Assembly (NCBI RefSeq): GCF_018873765.1
Contig: NC_057921.1
Coordinates: forward strand, 64,965,557-65,029,556
Origin: Telopea speciosissima
Taxonomy: Eukaryota; Streptophyta; Magnoliopsida; Proteales; Proteaceae
Direction of reading: 5' to 3'
DNA length: 64,000 nt
Shown piece after piece: positions 35,781-49,031 of this stretch. The number at the start of each line of letters is the position of its first letter. Positions within the stretch are counted from its first letter, which is position 1. The notes beneath the pieces are model-generated. The model was not told where the DNA came from, did not search any database, and worked only from the letters and a program-made list of their open reading frames with translations. Made by a program: the position numbers and the translations under genes.

Positions 35781-38700
35781 CTACCCCACAGCCATTGCCA
35801 CCACTGTCGAATTTGAGTCTCCAGGTTTCTCCTCAACCGGGGGCTTAACGTATTTCCCTATTACTTTTTGGTGAGTCCGCCCCCTAATTCTTGAGATCTT
35901 TTCCTTACTCTGTTGTTTCCTCTTCTCCTTCTGTTTTTGTCGTAGATTCCGCTCCCTCTCATACACACCTTGCCAGAAAACCTCACCGGTTAATGGCCAC
36001 AACCACCGCCGAGTGGGATGGTTAGAATCTGATTCTTCAGCCAAGTCCTCGTCCATTCCCTTTAGTGTAGTGTATGAGAACCATTTGACCCACATCTGAC
36101 CTCGCCTGCTTTTCAACCTGTGCTGCTCCTGCATTGCACCAGTCTCCGAGTTCACATATACCATCCGCCTTGCACTGTGGTATGCCCAGACATTCACAAG
36201 CAGCTCAAGTACACGAGAATAGCAATGCCGATCCTGTAACATGAAAAATGAGCCATATTCAATGGGTGATCACATTCTCTCTGTGGCACAGGCATGCCTA
36301 CACGGCTACACACACAGTAAATTTTGAGAGATCATCAGTGTTTGGAATAATTGTAGTGACTATTATATGATCATGCTTATTTTAAGGCTCAAAAAATTGA
36401 AAAGACCAGTCAGTAGGGCTCCTAGATCTAGGCGGGACTAGAAGTTGTAACAGTTTCAGACCCATGGAGGAGGGGTGAGAGAGTATACAGCTATTCAATC
36501 AGGCTGTGTTGGGTAAGAATTATCCACCAATGACGAATTCTTCGAGCATGATACACTAAAGCCGGACCAGAAGCCAAGATTTACAATCCTTTTCAAAAAA
36601 AGTACAAAAGCTTTAACTGCTTGAGTTAAAAGAAACCCATCAAAATAGACCAATGTGAAAGAAAAAGGTTTTTTTTTTGGGGTGAGGGGGGGGGGGGGGG
36701 GTGCACAGACACCAAACTCACTGATACGTGAAGATGCAAGGCGCAACATACCTTTGACAAACTGAGATAACAGTGCCCACTGCGATGATGCTCATCATAC
36801 ATTTGTGCATCCAATGAGTCAAAAAACATTCTGCAAAGGTACTAGTCAATGACTGCTCCAACAAGGAGGCTATAACAACACATCTTGAGACACATGATGT
36901 TCCATAAATTCCCATACCTTGAGAACATGACAAACTCGAGGAAGGACCGAGTTGGCAAAACCCAGCTCTGCATGACAGACCAGGTGTCCCCATCCTCTGG
37001 CATTGGTGGCAAGGAATTCCAATCTTTCTTTAGGCCATACATCCTTCGAAGAGCTTCAGAAACCGCATACCTTGGCAAGAAAAGACGAGGGTATTTAAAT
37101 GAAGCACAAGAAGGAAGATATACTTTCAGACAAGGAATCAACAAAATAGATAATGGCTATCAGAAAAAAAAAAGAGAGAGAGATACAAAGCGATCCCCAA
37201 ACAAAATTTTCACAAGCATAAAAAGAAAAATCTTTGGCCACCTACGCTGTGGACTGCTCCATGCATCATTAAAATAGGACTATGCAGTAATATGTCTAGA
37301 TTGATAGAACTTAAGCAGCAATCTATTTTTTTTTCTTCTTCATTTTCTTTTTTTCGGGGGTGGGAAATGTATATTGGGCACTTCAGATGGAAAGTAAAAT
37401 CCATGTATATTGTGTGTTGCAAAAACAAGGGGAAAAACTGTATACATAATGGACCATATGTTTGATATATGCATCCAAATTTGACATGTAGCCCATTGAG
37501 GTCATTCCTCGTCTATTCAATGACCAGAAAGACCAACTGAACAATCCACACGGCAAATCTCGGTGCTTCAGATGAAAAGTTTCCACCCATGCTTCTGACT
37601 AAAGATGCTCATAAAGATATCCAAATTGCATATATTAAAAAAATACATTGAAGAAATTTAAGTAAAATATCAGGCTAGTTTAACAAGGGGGCTGGGAAGA
37701 ACGTAATGAAATAATCGAAATATGAGAGAGAGAGAGAGAGATCAAAGGAAAAAGATGCACTTCTGACTTTTGAAAATCAAAAGAATAGTACTTATTTCGT
37801 TTGATCTACATCCAAATAATCTACCTATGTTCATATCTCCATACAAGTGTTTTTGGATTTTTATTTTAAAAGATAAGAATACAATTATTGTCTTCAGCAA
37901 GAACATTAAAAAAATTGAAGCATAGCAGTGAAGGACCCAAAATTTGATTCTCACCTACAATTTCCAGCGTTTATTGCATCACAGAAGGACCAAAAGTCTT
38001 GTTGCAATCGGTTTCTAGGATCCTTCTCCATAGAGACCCAAAAGTAGAGGGTATCCCCATGCCTCCGGGCTTCGATGGCTTCTAGCAATTCCCTTTCAGC
38101 AATATTAGACAAAGAAACCTGTTCAAGGAAGATTTTGACATTGGCAATAAAATAATCCCAAATACATAACTAAACCACAGGATATAAATGCTTAATTTTA
38201 GAAAGAGAATTGCTTTGGAATAACTCCTATGAGGTTTAGCACTCAAAATCCTTACAGAATTGGAGCTTACAATCTCTTGAGAAAATCATCTAACGTCATA
38301 GTATGGAAAATAGAAGAACCACAAGAGTTTGTTTTATCATAGTATGAGACTTGCCAAAACATACCCATCATTTGTAGGAATTTAGAGTGAGAAATTAAGA
38401 AACTAGAAGAAATTAAGCCATATTCAGGCTTAACCCCAAATCAACCCACACCAATTACACATCACCAAACCCACATCCTCAGACGCAGGGCAAGTCAGGT
38501 AACCCGTTAAGCATGCACCGTTGCCACATCTAAATAGGTATTATATAGGATAAAAATAATCAAAGCTTTTAATTAAGGCCACCATCCGTTGCAACCTGAC
38601 CAACTAAACTTTTAAAATTTGTGAACTATAACATACAGAAAAAAAATCCTATATTATTTTAATTGATTAAACAAATTTATCATTGCTTGCAAGGGGTGAA

Positions 38701-41700
38701 ATTTTTAACAACACTTGGCAAACACATAGTAATAAGTTCCAGAGAAGCAAGAAATAAATAATTATAAGATAACCCAAGGGGAGGAAAAGCATATCAGAGG
38801 AGTCAACAATACCTTCCTTGCAGTTGCTCTCCAAGACTGAAAACCTATCCAAGCGTTCTTGTGTACACGATCGATCCTGTTAGCCAAAGCAAAGAAGGCC
38901 CCAAATTCACCAAGGATGTCTCGGTGATAAGGGTCATTAAGAAGTGGAAGACGAGATGGTGCATCCACGTCATCTGCTCCTGGTCTCCGAGCTTTTGTGG
39001 ACTACATTCAACAAACCCTAGTGTCAAAATAGGATTGGGTGAAGGATCTATTTGCCATTAACTTAAAAAGAATTACATAAAACTACAAGAAAAATCTAAG
39101 GACTTTTTACGAATACAATAAGGTCCGTTTAGAATTACACCTAGATATGGTTACAGACTACCCCACTCCATGTGATCTTTTCTATCCATATGTCAGATAT
39201 AATTGAGATAGAAGGTAACTTCACAATAATCAGTAGAGGCAAGAAAACTCAAGTTTATTTAAAGTCAGTTTAACACTTTATTTGTATAGTCCTAATATAC
39301 GATCCACATACATAGGCAGTCCAAGTAAATAAAAAGAGTACTCCAGCTCTGCAGTGGTGTACATTCAAGCATTTGCCCTTTGAAATGAGTAAAAGATAGC
39401 AACACTAAAAGATTAAAACATGCAACATACTTACCAAACCAATTCCACGATATCGTGAACTATGGTGCAGAAAAGGCCACGTCCCTTCCCCAAAGTAAGG
39501 TTCATAGATGCACAATGGTTGCCCTGTCCTTTCAAGCTCCCCATCATCTCTTTCATGTAAAACATTTCTTAACCTTTCAACCCTTTTAGCACTTCGATAC
39601 ACTTCCTCCCATGTTCCACGGGGTTGATCAGTTCTACCCTTCAACTGCCCAAGTACCAAGAGGGTAGAATTTTCCATGAGGATAAAATGTGAGATATAAA
39701 GGTTACACAACCAAATTAAGCCCAAGTTCAGAACATATATCACCAATACCAGTTTCTTACCTCCTCTTCTTCTCGTCTCTTTCTGGCATTCACCATCTCA
39801 ATATGTCTTTCTTCCTCCCAAATGCTATAGGAGAAAGAATCATCTATCAAACTTCTCACACCAGAACTCTCCATCTGAGTATGGTTCCAGATCTCCTCAA
39901 TCTTGTCAAGAAAGCTGTAACTCATAGAAGTTGTATTTAAATATCTTGGATCTACAATATCTTCAAAGAGATGCCATTGCCATTCCTCTTTCAACCTTGG
40001 AGGAACCTCAGCAACATCCTTAGGATGCATAACCTCTGATGGGAACTTGAGAACCTTTTCTAGGAGTGAAGCATACCCTTCAATGGTTTCAGAAACAATT
40101 AAATTTCTTGCAGGACCCTTTGCAATTGATCCAATATTCTGCGCCAGTGGGGATAATTTTCCATTTGAAACTGCTTGGAATAGAACCTGCGTCAGAACTC
40201 TGATGTTCTCCTTTGGAAAAAGAAACCCATTCACCCTGTCATCAACCTAATTGTTGTTGAAACTGTAGTCAGTAGTTTGCCTGGGAAAGACTTATATTAA
40301 AACATAAAATAGAAAATAAAAATCAATAAACAATCTGATTGACCAACAAGACCAGCCTCCAATAATTTCATTGGTCTATAAACCTCACAGCCATATAAAC
40401 AGGCAGCTAACATAGGACTAACAATTTTGACACTTCAACTGGTTCTATTACAACGAAAACACTCAGGTTCAAACTAGATTTGATGGTTGATTTGGTTGCA
40501 GCCTCCGTCTGGCTATTCTAAATTTAATTAACCATGCGGTTTGAATCAACAGTTCATTTTATTTAGATCTCCAATAGTCGGATCAAATGAATGATCAACC
40601 TTATCCCAACATGCGCACAACTTGTAACTCACTACCCAATAATTTCCTCTTAAATGTGAAGTGATAGTGCACAGAAAGCATTACATATTTCCTAATCATG
40701 GAAAGATCTGGGGCAATAATTGGTTTTCCAAAGCACATCGCTTGAACCAAGATATCTGGAAAAGATTGCTCTTCGAGAAAGGATCCATATATCACAAGAT
40801 CAGTTGTGCTGAGAAATCTCTTCCCATCCTCATCAATGCCAATGTGCTTCACACTGCGCCTTGGATATCCCAAGTTAAGAGCAATTGCCTACAAAGAAAA
40901 TGCACAGATGGATTTGATGATATCAAGAAAATCAAAACCAAACTAAGATAATGAAACTAGCCAAACAAAGAAATAATGGAATGAGATCTGTCAAGTAAGA
41001 GACTACCTCCATAGCCACTTTGTAGTTTGAGTTCCCACTTAAGATACCGACTTTGACACGAGAATCAGAATCAAGAAGAGGTAATAAGGCCTGCAAAACA
41101 AGGCTGTGCTCCAACCACAAGCCACTATATGAAAATTGACTTCCAACAATGGCAACAATGAAATCATCCGGTTTGAAACCCAGTTTGACTCGCAAGTCAT
41201 CCCTACTGTACAAGGCAAGGAAATTATCCGCTTCCCAAGCTTCAGCTGGAGAGCCCGGAATAACAAAGTAGTTTCCAGCATCAAATGTCGAATACATCAT
41301 CTGAGGGATCAAAAAAAACTCTTACTATTAGAGATAAGAACCAAACCAAAACCAATCTGAATATAGTTGAGCACTAAAGACACCTAACTGTAAACATAGT
41401 CTATAAAGTATAAACAGCGTGTATGGACGCACAGTGGGTTCAGAACAAGCCCGTCTACGAGATCTAATGGATCAAATATTAAGGGCTACAACTTGGTATA
41501 AGTCCTGCTTTTGCAGGGTCCCAGGAGGCATGGACTGGAGACGGTTCTAAGAGATCTTGTATATCTGATATTATCTGATTGATATCTGGACATATGGCAA
41601 AAATCATTTCTTCTCAATGATAAGCCACAAAGGTCAGATAACAATGATCATTCCATTAAATTAGGAGACCCAATTCAGAACCATCAAATGGTTGGTCGTT

Positions 41701-44700
41701 TTAACTTTTAACACTCCACAAATGCACCATATGTACTGATATCCATTTGATAACAACAAAATTACGGTTTAATATAGACTTGTCACTCAAACATTACCGG
41801 TGTCAAATAGTTTGGGAAGACAACAACAGTAGCTCGGTTGAAAGCTTGCTTCCAGTCATTGAGAAGCTGAATCTGCCCATTTGAAATGTATTGATTTAAC
41901 CGGGTAGCTAGTGATCTTTCATGGATCGTCCATATAACAGGCAAAGATTTGAAAGGCTCCTGGACAAGACTGTAACAAATATAAATGTACTTGTTTATTA
42001 TTTATTGATGATATCACCAGAAAAAGAGCTTCACATATTAAATAATATACGGAGCAAATGTAAAGCAAATTGATTGCCTACCAAACAAATATTTTACAAG
42101 TGCAGCATGTCCAGATATCATTGATGAGTGGGTTGGTCATCCATTTTTGCCATTGGAGAGGTACTTAGCAGCCAAATATGAGCACCATGGATTTTCTTTT
42201 CTTTTGGAAATCTCCATAGCCACTTCATAAGAAGGGCTGGCTTGGTTGAAGTCCACCTCTTTCGTTAAGGTGATTGAATAAATCAAGACCATAAAAAAGA
42301 AAATCTTTATTGTATGGGATGTGTGATCTTTTGAAGTTCCTCCACCATAACAGTTTAATTCAGATCTTATATCTGGAGCGAGGATTTGGAAGTTTTAACA
42401 GTCGGATAAGTAGGTCACCCTCTAGATCGCCATCATGTTTCCTCACTCATCTCGACCATATAGCCCACCAATATTGAACTGTTACCAGTATCTTGTTGGG
42501 CAACCAATTGTTTTTCTATACTATTGACTTTCTAACCTTTTTCTTAAGCTTATTCCACCAAATGGAAACAAGCATTTAGGTTGAAACTTACCACATGAGT
42601 AAAGTCTGATATTAACATATCCACAAAGGTTGAATGTTAATCAATTTGCCACATGGCAGATATAAGTGAGCATTGAGGAATGATTTCCTTGACTACCAGT
42701 CCAGGAAGCCCACTCTTGAATGATGATGATGATGACAAGTATTGGGATTGGATCGGACTACTCATCCGAGTCAACTTGGTAGAAGTGGACACAGCCGGCA
42801 GCCCAAAGTTACGATAACCGATTCCCCACAAATATTGGCTAACCAGGTCAGCCAAAAGCTGTAAATCCCACACGCAGCCATGGTCGGTTGGGAGACTAGG
42901 GACAGCCAAGTCAACTTGGGATTGGCGGAGTCTGAACTGATCCAGGATCTAGAGTTTCAAATACTTAATGACCACAATGATGATGATGAAACGAAATAAA
43001 GGCAACACATGGGCAATAATTAGCAAATGTAAATTAAAAAAGTAGGCAGTAAAACACTATATTTACCATGATAAAACACCCCTGGCTTCCAGAGAATTCA
43101 AAAGTATGCCATCATAGCTGCAGAAACATTTTCTTGAATTAGATACAGATTAGAAAAGTGGGCATCCCCAGCATTAATTTTTTTTTTCAATAGAGAACTT
43201 ATGTGAATAGCACTGGGGTCATTACACTATAATGAACTCACCCTCTGCATTATAAGCATTGAATGTCATAACTGACAAACCACTTGTAAGATAAAACAGG
43301 TGGCCTGTTAATTTTGCAGTTTGGATCTTGGTGGCAGAAGCTTTATGGGCTCCACTCCAACATCTTGAGGACATATGGAGCAGATCCACCTCATGCTTAA
43401 AAACCATCCCTTCTCTCTGGGTGATGCTACAATTACTGGTAGCTTCCAGAAAGGAAAATATTGATCTTAATCATATTTAAGTTGATCGGCCTTAACTACA
43501 TATTATCCCTTTCGTATATATAATATCCTCAGTAAAAACAATGTCCTATTAACTTCTTAAATAATAAATAAGAAATATTCATGCAAGCTTCTTTTTCCCC
43601 TTTCTCCCACTGATGTCTAAATAATTATGCACTGTAACCAAAGGCACTCTCCAGATGCTTGGAGTTTTAGTTTTGGCAGACTTCCAGTTCACTTCACACC
43701 CTGACCACCAAGATTGGGATCAGTTCCAGTATATGACATGTAAGATGGCAAAATTTTGGGTTTTGTAACATTGTGAACCCAAAGCTACTGCAATGTTTTC
43801 TTTTCAGAGAGTTTGTCACATATAGCCTCACAACAAGAATAATGAATTATTGTTGTTTGGGTTGAGCTCTCAGTTGCTCTTGAGGTCTTTGCAGATTGAT
43901 AGCTAGTCATTTAAGATTATCCAAAAAGGAAACATGGCTTGCATACTTTAACCAGTCCACATTGATCTCTGCCTTGTTACTTGTTTGAAGAATATTGACA
44001 GGCACTTCTATGCTTCTCCAAACAGTATGCACGGGACCATCTTCCAGTGAGTAAACCTGCACATGACAAAAGCAAAAGTTGAAGAATTTTAAGATGAATT
44101 TCATACAGCTGTTAGTGATATTTCTCCAACTAATTATTACATACAAAGGACAAACCCCAATCAACTGCACATGCCTCAGAGAGAAAAGCATATATTAAGA
44201 AGAAAAAAAAGATGTCCTTCTAGCCATCTTTGAGAAGGTCAACCTAAACAGGATTCGTTTTAAAAAAAAAAGAAAGAAATAATAGTTAATAGACATACAA
44301 AATGTATCCTCTTCTTGCTGTCTTCATTAAAGTAAATCTGAGTAGGAGTCATTTTAAAGATAGTGGACAAGTCTGTAGACTCCTCTGGAAAAGGCCTAAA
44401 GGATTCAGCAGGGAAGATATGAAAGCATTTCCTAGGAAGAATAACAGATTTTCTTTTCTCCAACTTAAGTACTGAACAGATTCCTAAAACACCATACTTC
44501 ATGAAGATAATCACTGTTATAACATCAGGGGAACCTAACCTTTGGGAATGTTGCCAATCACCAAGTATGGGCCTTGAACAGCTGACGAGGACATACAGAA
44601 CAGTAAGTTCAAAGAACATATTTAGAGGATAATTTCTATATTGAGCTAGTTAATCTGTCTACATGGTATTGAATGTCTGCCAATGGAGATCATTATCTTA

Positions 44701-46190
44701 GTAGTCAAAATATCATAAGCACAATAAGTATCCAAATTTCGATATGCATTCTGGCTCATGAGGGTGCACAGTTATAGGGCAAAGTTGCTAATGTTAAGGA
44801 AACAATACAGCTCAGAGGTAGACTAGAGGGGGAAATAGCAATTGAAGATTGAGATTGAAATTAAAAACTCAAGTTATCAAGAACAATAATCTACCTAACA
44901 TGGCGAGCCAACCTAGTGGTCTGCTCAACCGTAGGATGTTGGGTGGTTGGACCCAATATCTGCTAGTGGCGGATCAGTTAGGGCCCAGTTTTATGTCCAA
45001 GTAAGTCAAATGGTACTCTAACTGCCTGTCAAGTTTGAACCCAGTCATATGTACCCACCCTCCTGCCAATGTGTAAGTTTATCATTCAAATGGAGAATTT
45101 GTGTAACTGAGCCAAGAAAAGGTTAAGACTTCCAATTATACAGAATTTTAAGATAAACACGTTTGGTGAAGTAGCAGCAGCAGCTAGCAAGAAATACTCG
45201 AGGCTTCAACAAGTAGTTCAATGGGTTTCAACAAAAATTTAATAAAAGAAATTCAACCTGAAAGTTAAAATTCTAAATACCAGCAACCACTGGCTGCAAC
45301 CCAATTGAGGATAAAGATTCTAAATTATAAAATTATACATTGAAAGTGTTCCACGTTCCTATTACCTCAATTGCGTACCCAATCTCCCGCAAAGAAACAG
45401 CAAGACTGACCATCAGCAGCTGTCCAGGCTCCAACGATAGATCTGCGAGGACCTGCAAGAAACATGTCAAAGTCAAACAAATTTGAGGGGAAGCTCAAAA
45501 AATTGTCAGCCAAACTGAATAGGAAAAACATCACGGAAGAAATGGAGAGAGGGTGGGGGGGGGGGGGGGAAGAGAGAGAACCCCAGCTAGAGGAACTGCT
45601 AATCTCTCCCCCCACCCTTCCCCCAAAAAAAATAAAAGAAAAAAAAAAATAAAAGGGAAAGGAAGAAAAAACCCGACAATCAAAAGAAGTGTATAAGGAT
45701 AAGAACAGAGGCTCTTCATAAGGGAAACAAAATTCAGGAGACCACTAACCAAAGCAAGCTGCGGCTTTCTGATTCCAGAACGCACCAACGGCCTGCTTGA
45801 AGCTGAAGATAAATTCGACTCTCTAGCATCTCTTTCGAACTTCTCCAGAAGCTTTGACGGCTCAAACCGGATACCCTCCCCGAAATCTAATCTGCCCATC
45901 CCCTTTAAGACCATCCAGTCCTTGGAGACTGTTCCTATTTCTTGAAAAGAAACACCGGCCTTCTCCGGCACAGAGCCAGGTAAAAACGCCTGGAATAGAA
46001 CAACAACGACTAAGAAGACAACAACAATGAAAATCCATTGTTGGTAGTTAACCTTCTCGAACAGTAGAAACCGAGCAAATCTTGATCTGGGTCTCTGAAG
46101 AAATGAGTGTCGATCGCTTCTGCTTGACGGCAAAGAACGAAGCAAAGGAGCAGTTCTTTTCTGTGGAACCCCAACTTCCAGAGAACCCAT
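35781..46190 (-). CDS. Membrane-anchored GT4-like glycosyltransferase family protein (complete, 14 exons)
   Basis: Exons in coding order: 46190-45750, 45452-45366, 44056-43947, 43117-43067, 41969-41798, 41300-41007, 40888-40685, 40246-39761, 39644-39435, 39001-38813, 38118-37955, 37070-36918, 36830-36752, 36233-35781. Phases join and give 1,030 aa. A single N-terminal hydrophobic segment (about residues 52-67, WIFIVVVFLVVVVLF) after a basic head predicts a type II Golgi-style anchor. The central region has the glycosyl-transferase group 1 signature FLEEQSFPDILVQAMCFGKP (about residues 423-442). The C-terminal part is basic and lysine/arginine-rich. By recall it corresponds to the plant family of Arabidopsis AT5G04480, annotated as a UDP-glycosyltransferase superfamily protein of about 1,050 aa. 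Donor, acceptor and physiological role cannot be read from the sequence. Confidence 0.92.
44057..45365 (-). other. Glycosyltransferase intron 2, nothing recognised
   Basis: A 1.3-kb intron. An open frame of about 119 codons (44260-44619, minus strand) has no recognisable motif and does not join neighbouring exons in phase, so I treat it as chance. Confidence 0.45.
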
Positions 46191-47099
46191 CTACAATTCC
46201 ATGAACCCACTGCAGAAAAAAAGGAAGAAGCCAGAAAACTACACAAAACCAGATCAAGAGAAGAAAACCTTTCTCGATTTGCTTCAGTTCTTATCTATAA
46301 TTTGAGTCTCTCAGTACGGTGACTATGCACTAGACCCGTTTGACAATGTAGATGAAAATTGTGGTTTCAGCCATTAAAGGGTTTCAAGATGTTTGTGAGC
46401 TGACTAAAGTCATAAGTTACCAAAGAGTGCAATTACGAGCGCACACATTAAATCCCGTGCGCAACCGTTGACGTGGATGTATTCTCGTCGGCCGTCAACA
46501 ATTACCGTTCTAAGCTTTAACGAAAGATTAGGAGAACGAATCGCGTTTTGAGTGGTCTGAAAATCTATTGCTTGCGAGCTAAATATTTGGGAGAGACGGA
46601 GAATCTTATTATGCACCAGTTTTTCCGAAAGGTATGTCCGTAAATAGCAAGTACAGTACAATTACGGGATTTCAACGCCATTCTTATCTATTTTACTACT
46701 TAATTTACTAAAAAACCCTTTCAACGCTATTTGAACTGGGAGAGACCGGAAAAGGTTATACAATTACAAAAACACCCCCTTCCGGCTTCCATTGAGTTGT
46801 AACTGGAGGATGTAATAATTATTTTTAGATGACCAAAATACCCCCAATAGATAAGAGAAAAAGATAACCAGAATGCAAGGACGTCACTTGAAGTAAGGTT
46901 TACTTATCTATCAACTACCACATTTGGGTGCGGACGTCACTTGAACAGTAGAACCCAATGTACTCATCAACTGTGGTTGGATTGCTATTAGCCTATTAAT
47001 AGAGATGGTTATGGGGTCATATGGCGAGACTACAATAAAAACACTCTCTTTGTCCTAGCTGGAGATATAGATCTAATCAAGTCTGTTATTTGGTTAGAG
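46191..47099. other. Upstream region of the glycosyltransferase gene
   Basis: Likely 5' UTR and promoter for the minus-strand gene. It includes two GGACGTCACTTGAA repeats (near 46880 and 46931) within an otherwise unannotated stretch. Confidence 0.4.
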
Positions 47100-47113
47100 C
47101 TTGAAAGGATACA

Positions 47114-47259
47114 AAGCTCTATTTGTGATCAAGTGGCCATGGCCCGGGTTCGAGTCTAGAAATAGATTTTCTGTAATAATAGGGTAAGGCTGCATACATT
47201 CTGACCTTCCCCAGATCCCATAGTGGAGGAAGCCTTATGCATTGGATCCGCCTTTTTTT
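47114..47259 (+). mobile_element. Au-like SINE, near full length
   Basis: A tRNA-derived head with an A-box-like GATCAAGTGG and a B-box GGGTTCGAGTC is followed by the Au body (GGGTAAGGCTGCATACATTC, GACCTTCCCCAGATCCC, TTATGCATTGGATCCGCC) and a T-run. Imperfect target duplications lie at 47100-47113 and 47260-47273 (CTTGAAAGGATACA versus CTTGAAGGAATACA). Confidence 0.87.
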
Positions 47260-47273
47260 CTTGAAGGAATACA

Positions 47274-48088
47274 CCGAGGTCTAATGATAGTGTTAATAGG
47301 AGTATAGAAGCATGTTTAGTATATCACTAAGCAATCCTAAGCTCCATGGGAAACCTGGTGGCACTTGGGTCAAATTGAGCAGCACATCCCCTTTTTTTAA
47401 TGGAAATTCAGTTTGGTTTTGGTTAGAGTGAAGCGACCTGACCTGCTAACCTTTGTCAAGATGCAATCCTTCCCTTCTGAGCAATTTTTTTGGATCTGAA
47501 TGATCTGCCACAAGATCTCAATGACGCCATTGCTAGAGATGCATCAGGGTCAATATTTATGAGTGTAACATTATTGTATATCCTCATTCCTTTTATTCTT
47601 AATATAATTCTCTTTCCGTTTCTTATTAAAAAAAAAATTAATTTCCCCATGGTCATGTATCCACTATCGAGGGATTCTCCAAGGCCTCACGCCTTACAGG
47701 CATGGATGCAAAAAATCGAAATTAGATGAATTGAATTGGGACTGGGGCCGGGAAGGGGGTGGTAGTGGCGATGGAAGCAGGGATGTAGTGGCGGTGGTGG
47801 TGCTGATGAGACCGTCAAGAAAATAAGGGTGGTGTTTTATTTTTAACATGAAATTATTGCTTCGCTCATCAAATTAACCATGTGCTGATTAAAGAGCAAG
47901 ACTGCAAGAGTGAGATGATTTCCAATATGAAATTGAAACATCTCCTCAATTATTTCAGAATTTTTATTCCATTTAATCTCTATTTCATTGAAATACCAAA
48001 CAATTTTTCAGATAAACATAAACCCATGAAATTGAAATAGAAATAGAAATTATACCAAATCAGGCCTATGACCAAACTAATGGTATTC
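47274..48088. other. Intergenic, nothing recognised
   Basis: Spacer with a GGTGG-rich patch around 47740-47815 and no clear elements. Confidence 0.45.
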
Positions 48089-48243
48089 GGCTCTCCAGCC
48101 TTGGCGGGAATTGGAGGATCCAATCCAATAAAAACAGGGGTGTTTGGATCATTTCACAGGCAGACCCCCTATGAAATGACCAAAACCCCCCTTGTTTTTG
48201 CTGGGCTGAATCCTCCGACTCCTACCATGGCTGGAGGAGAGCC
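48089..48243. repeat. Hairpin MITE, 155 bp
   Basis: GGCTCTCCAGCC at the left end (48089) pairs with GGCTGGAGGAGAGCC at the right end (48229-48243). Inner pairs (ATTGGAGGAT with ATCCTCCGA, ACAGGGGTGTTTGGATCATTT with its near inverse) make nearly the whole element self-complementary. No clear target duplication was found. Confidence 0.75.
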
Positions 48244-49031
48244 AGATCTAAACTGATGTCAGTGTCTCCGAGGCTCAGGCCTGGCCGGCAAACCCAAGTT
48301 CCCAACCCTAGCCTAGCCCGTATGGCCTCAAACCCAGCCGAAGCTCTACCAAGCTCACGGTGGACTTCAAGCAGTTTTTGGCTTGGGCTCGTCAAGCCAA
48401 ACTTGCACACCTAAAGTCTCCCTAAAACCTTTTGTATGGTATCTCTCACACACCTCACTCACAGAGATGGAGATTCTCCATTCACAATGAATGCTTTTGC
48501 TCTTTAAAGATCAACACATGATCTAATTTCAAACATGCCACCCACCTAGATTCAGTAACACTTCAAACTTTTTCAGTTTGCCTATGAAGAGATCAATAAT
48601 TAAGTAAATCTAAAACATTTCACCCCCAAGCCACATAAGACATGAGTCAATCCACATAATTAATGTCCAAAGACTATTAATAACTAATAAACAGAATTGC
48701 CAATGGGAACCAAGGGTTAAGCCAAAGGCCATGGACAAGTTTAGAAAACAAGGCAACGTTTTGCTAACAAAAAACCTGAACTTCTGATTCCAATATGCTC
48801 AGAGACAATTCCATATATCTCCTAATGTGTGGGAACTTGATTGATGTGATATCAGACACCTTGGTCGAAAAGCAAAAGCAGATCCATTGATGAGCAACTT
48901 GTCTATTTAACATCAGGCTACCAGTGATTCACAATGCAGGGGGGGGTGAATTTAAATTGAAACCCTCTGCTAAGGGCACCCAAAAAAAAAAAAAAAAACT
49001 TTGAAAGTTGCGATCTCCTCGTAATCCATCT
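48244..49031. other. 3' flank of uroporphyrinogen decarboxylase
   Basis: Includes the probable 3' UTR of the minus-strand gene next to 49031 and an A-run near 48983-49000. Nothing else was recognised. Confidence 0.45.

Noticed and set aside
44260-44619. 119-codon open frame in a glycosyltransferase intron
   Set aside because: It does not join the neighbouring exons in phase, and the flanking exons already join correctly without it.
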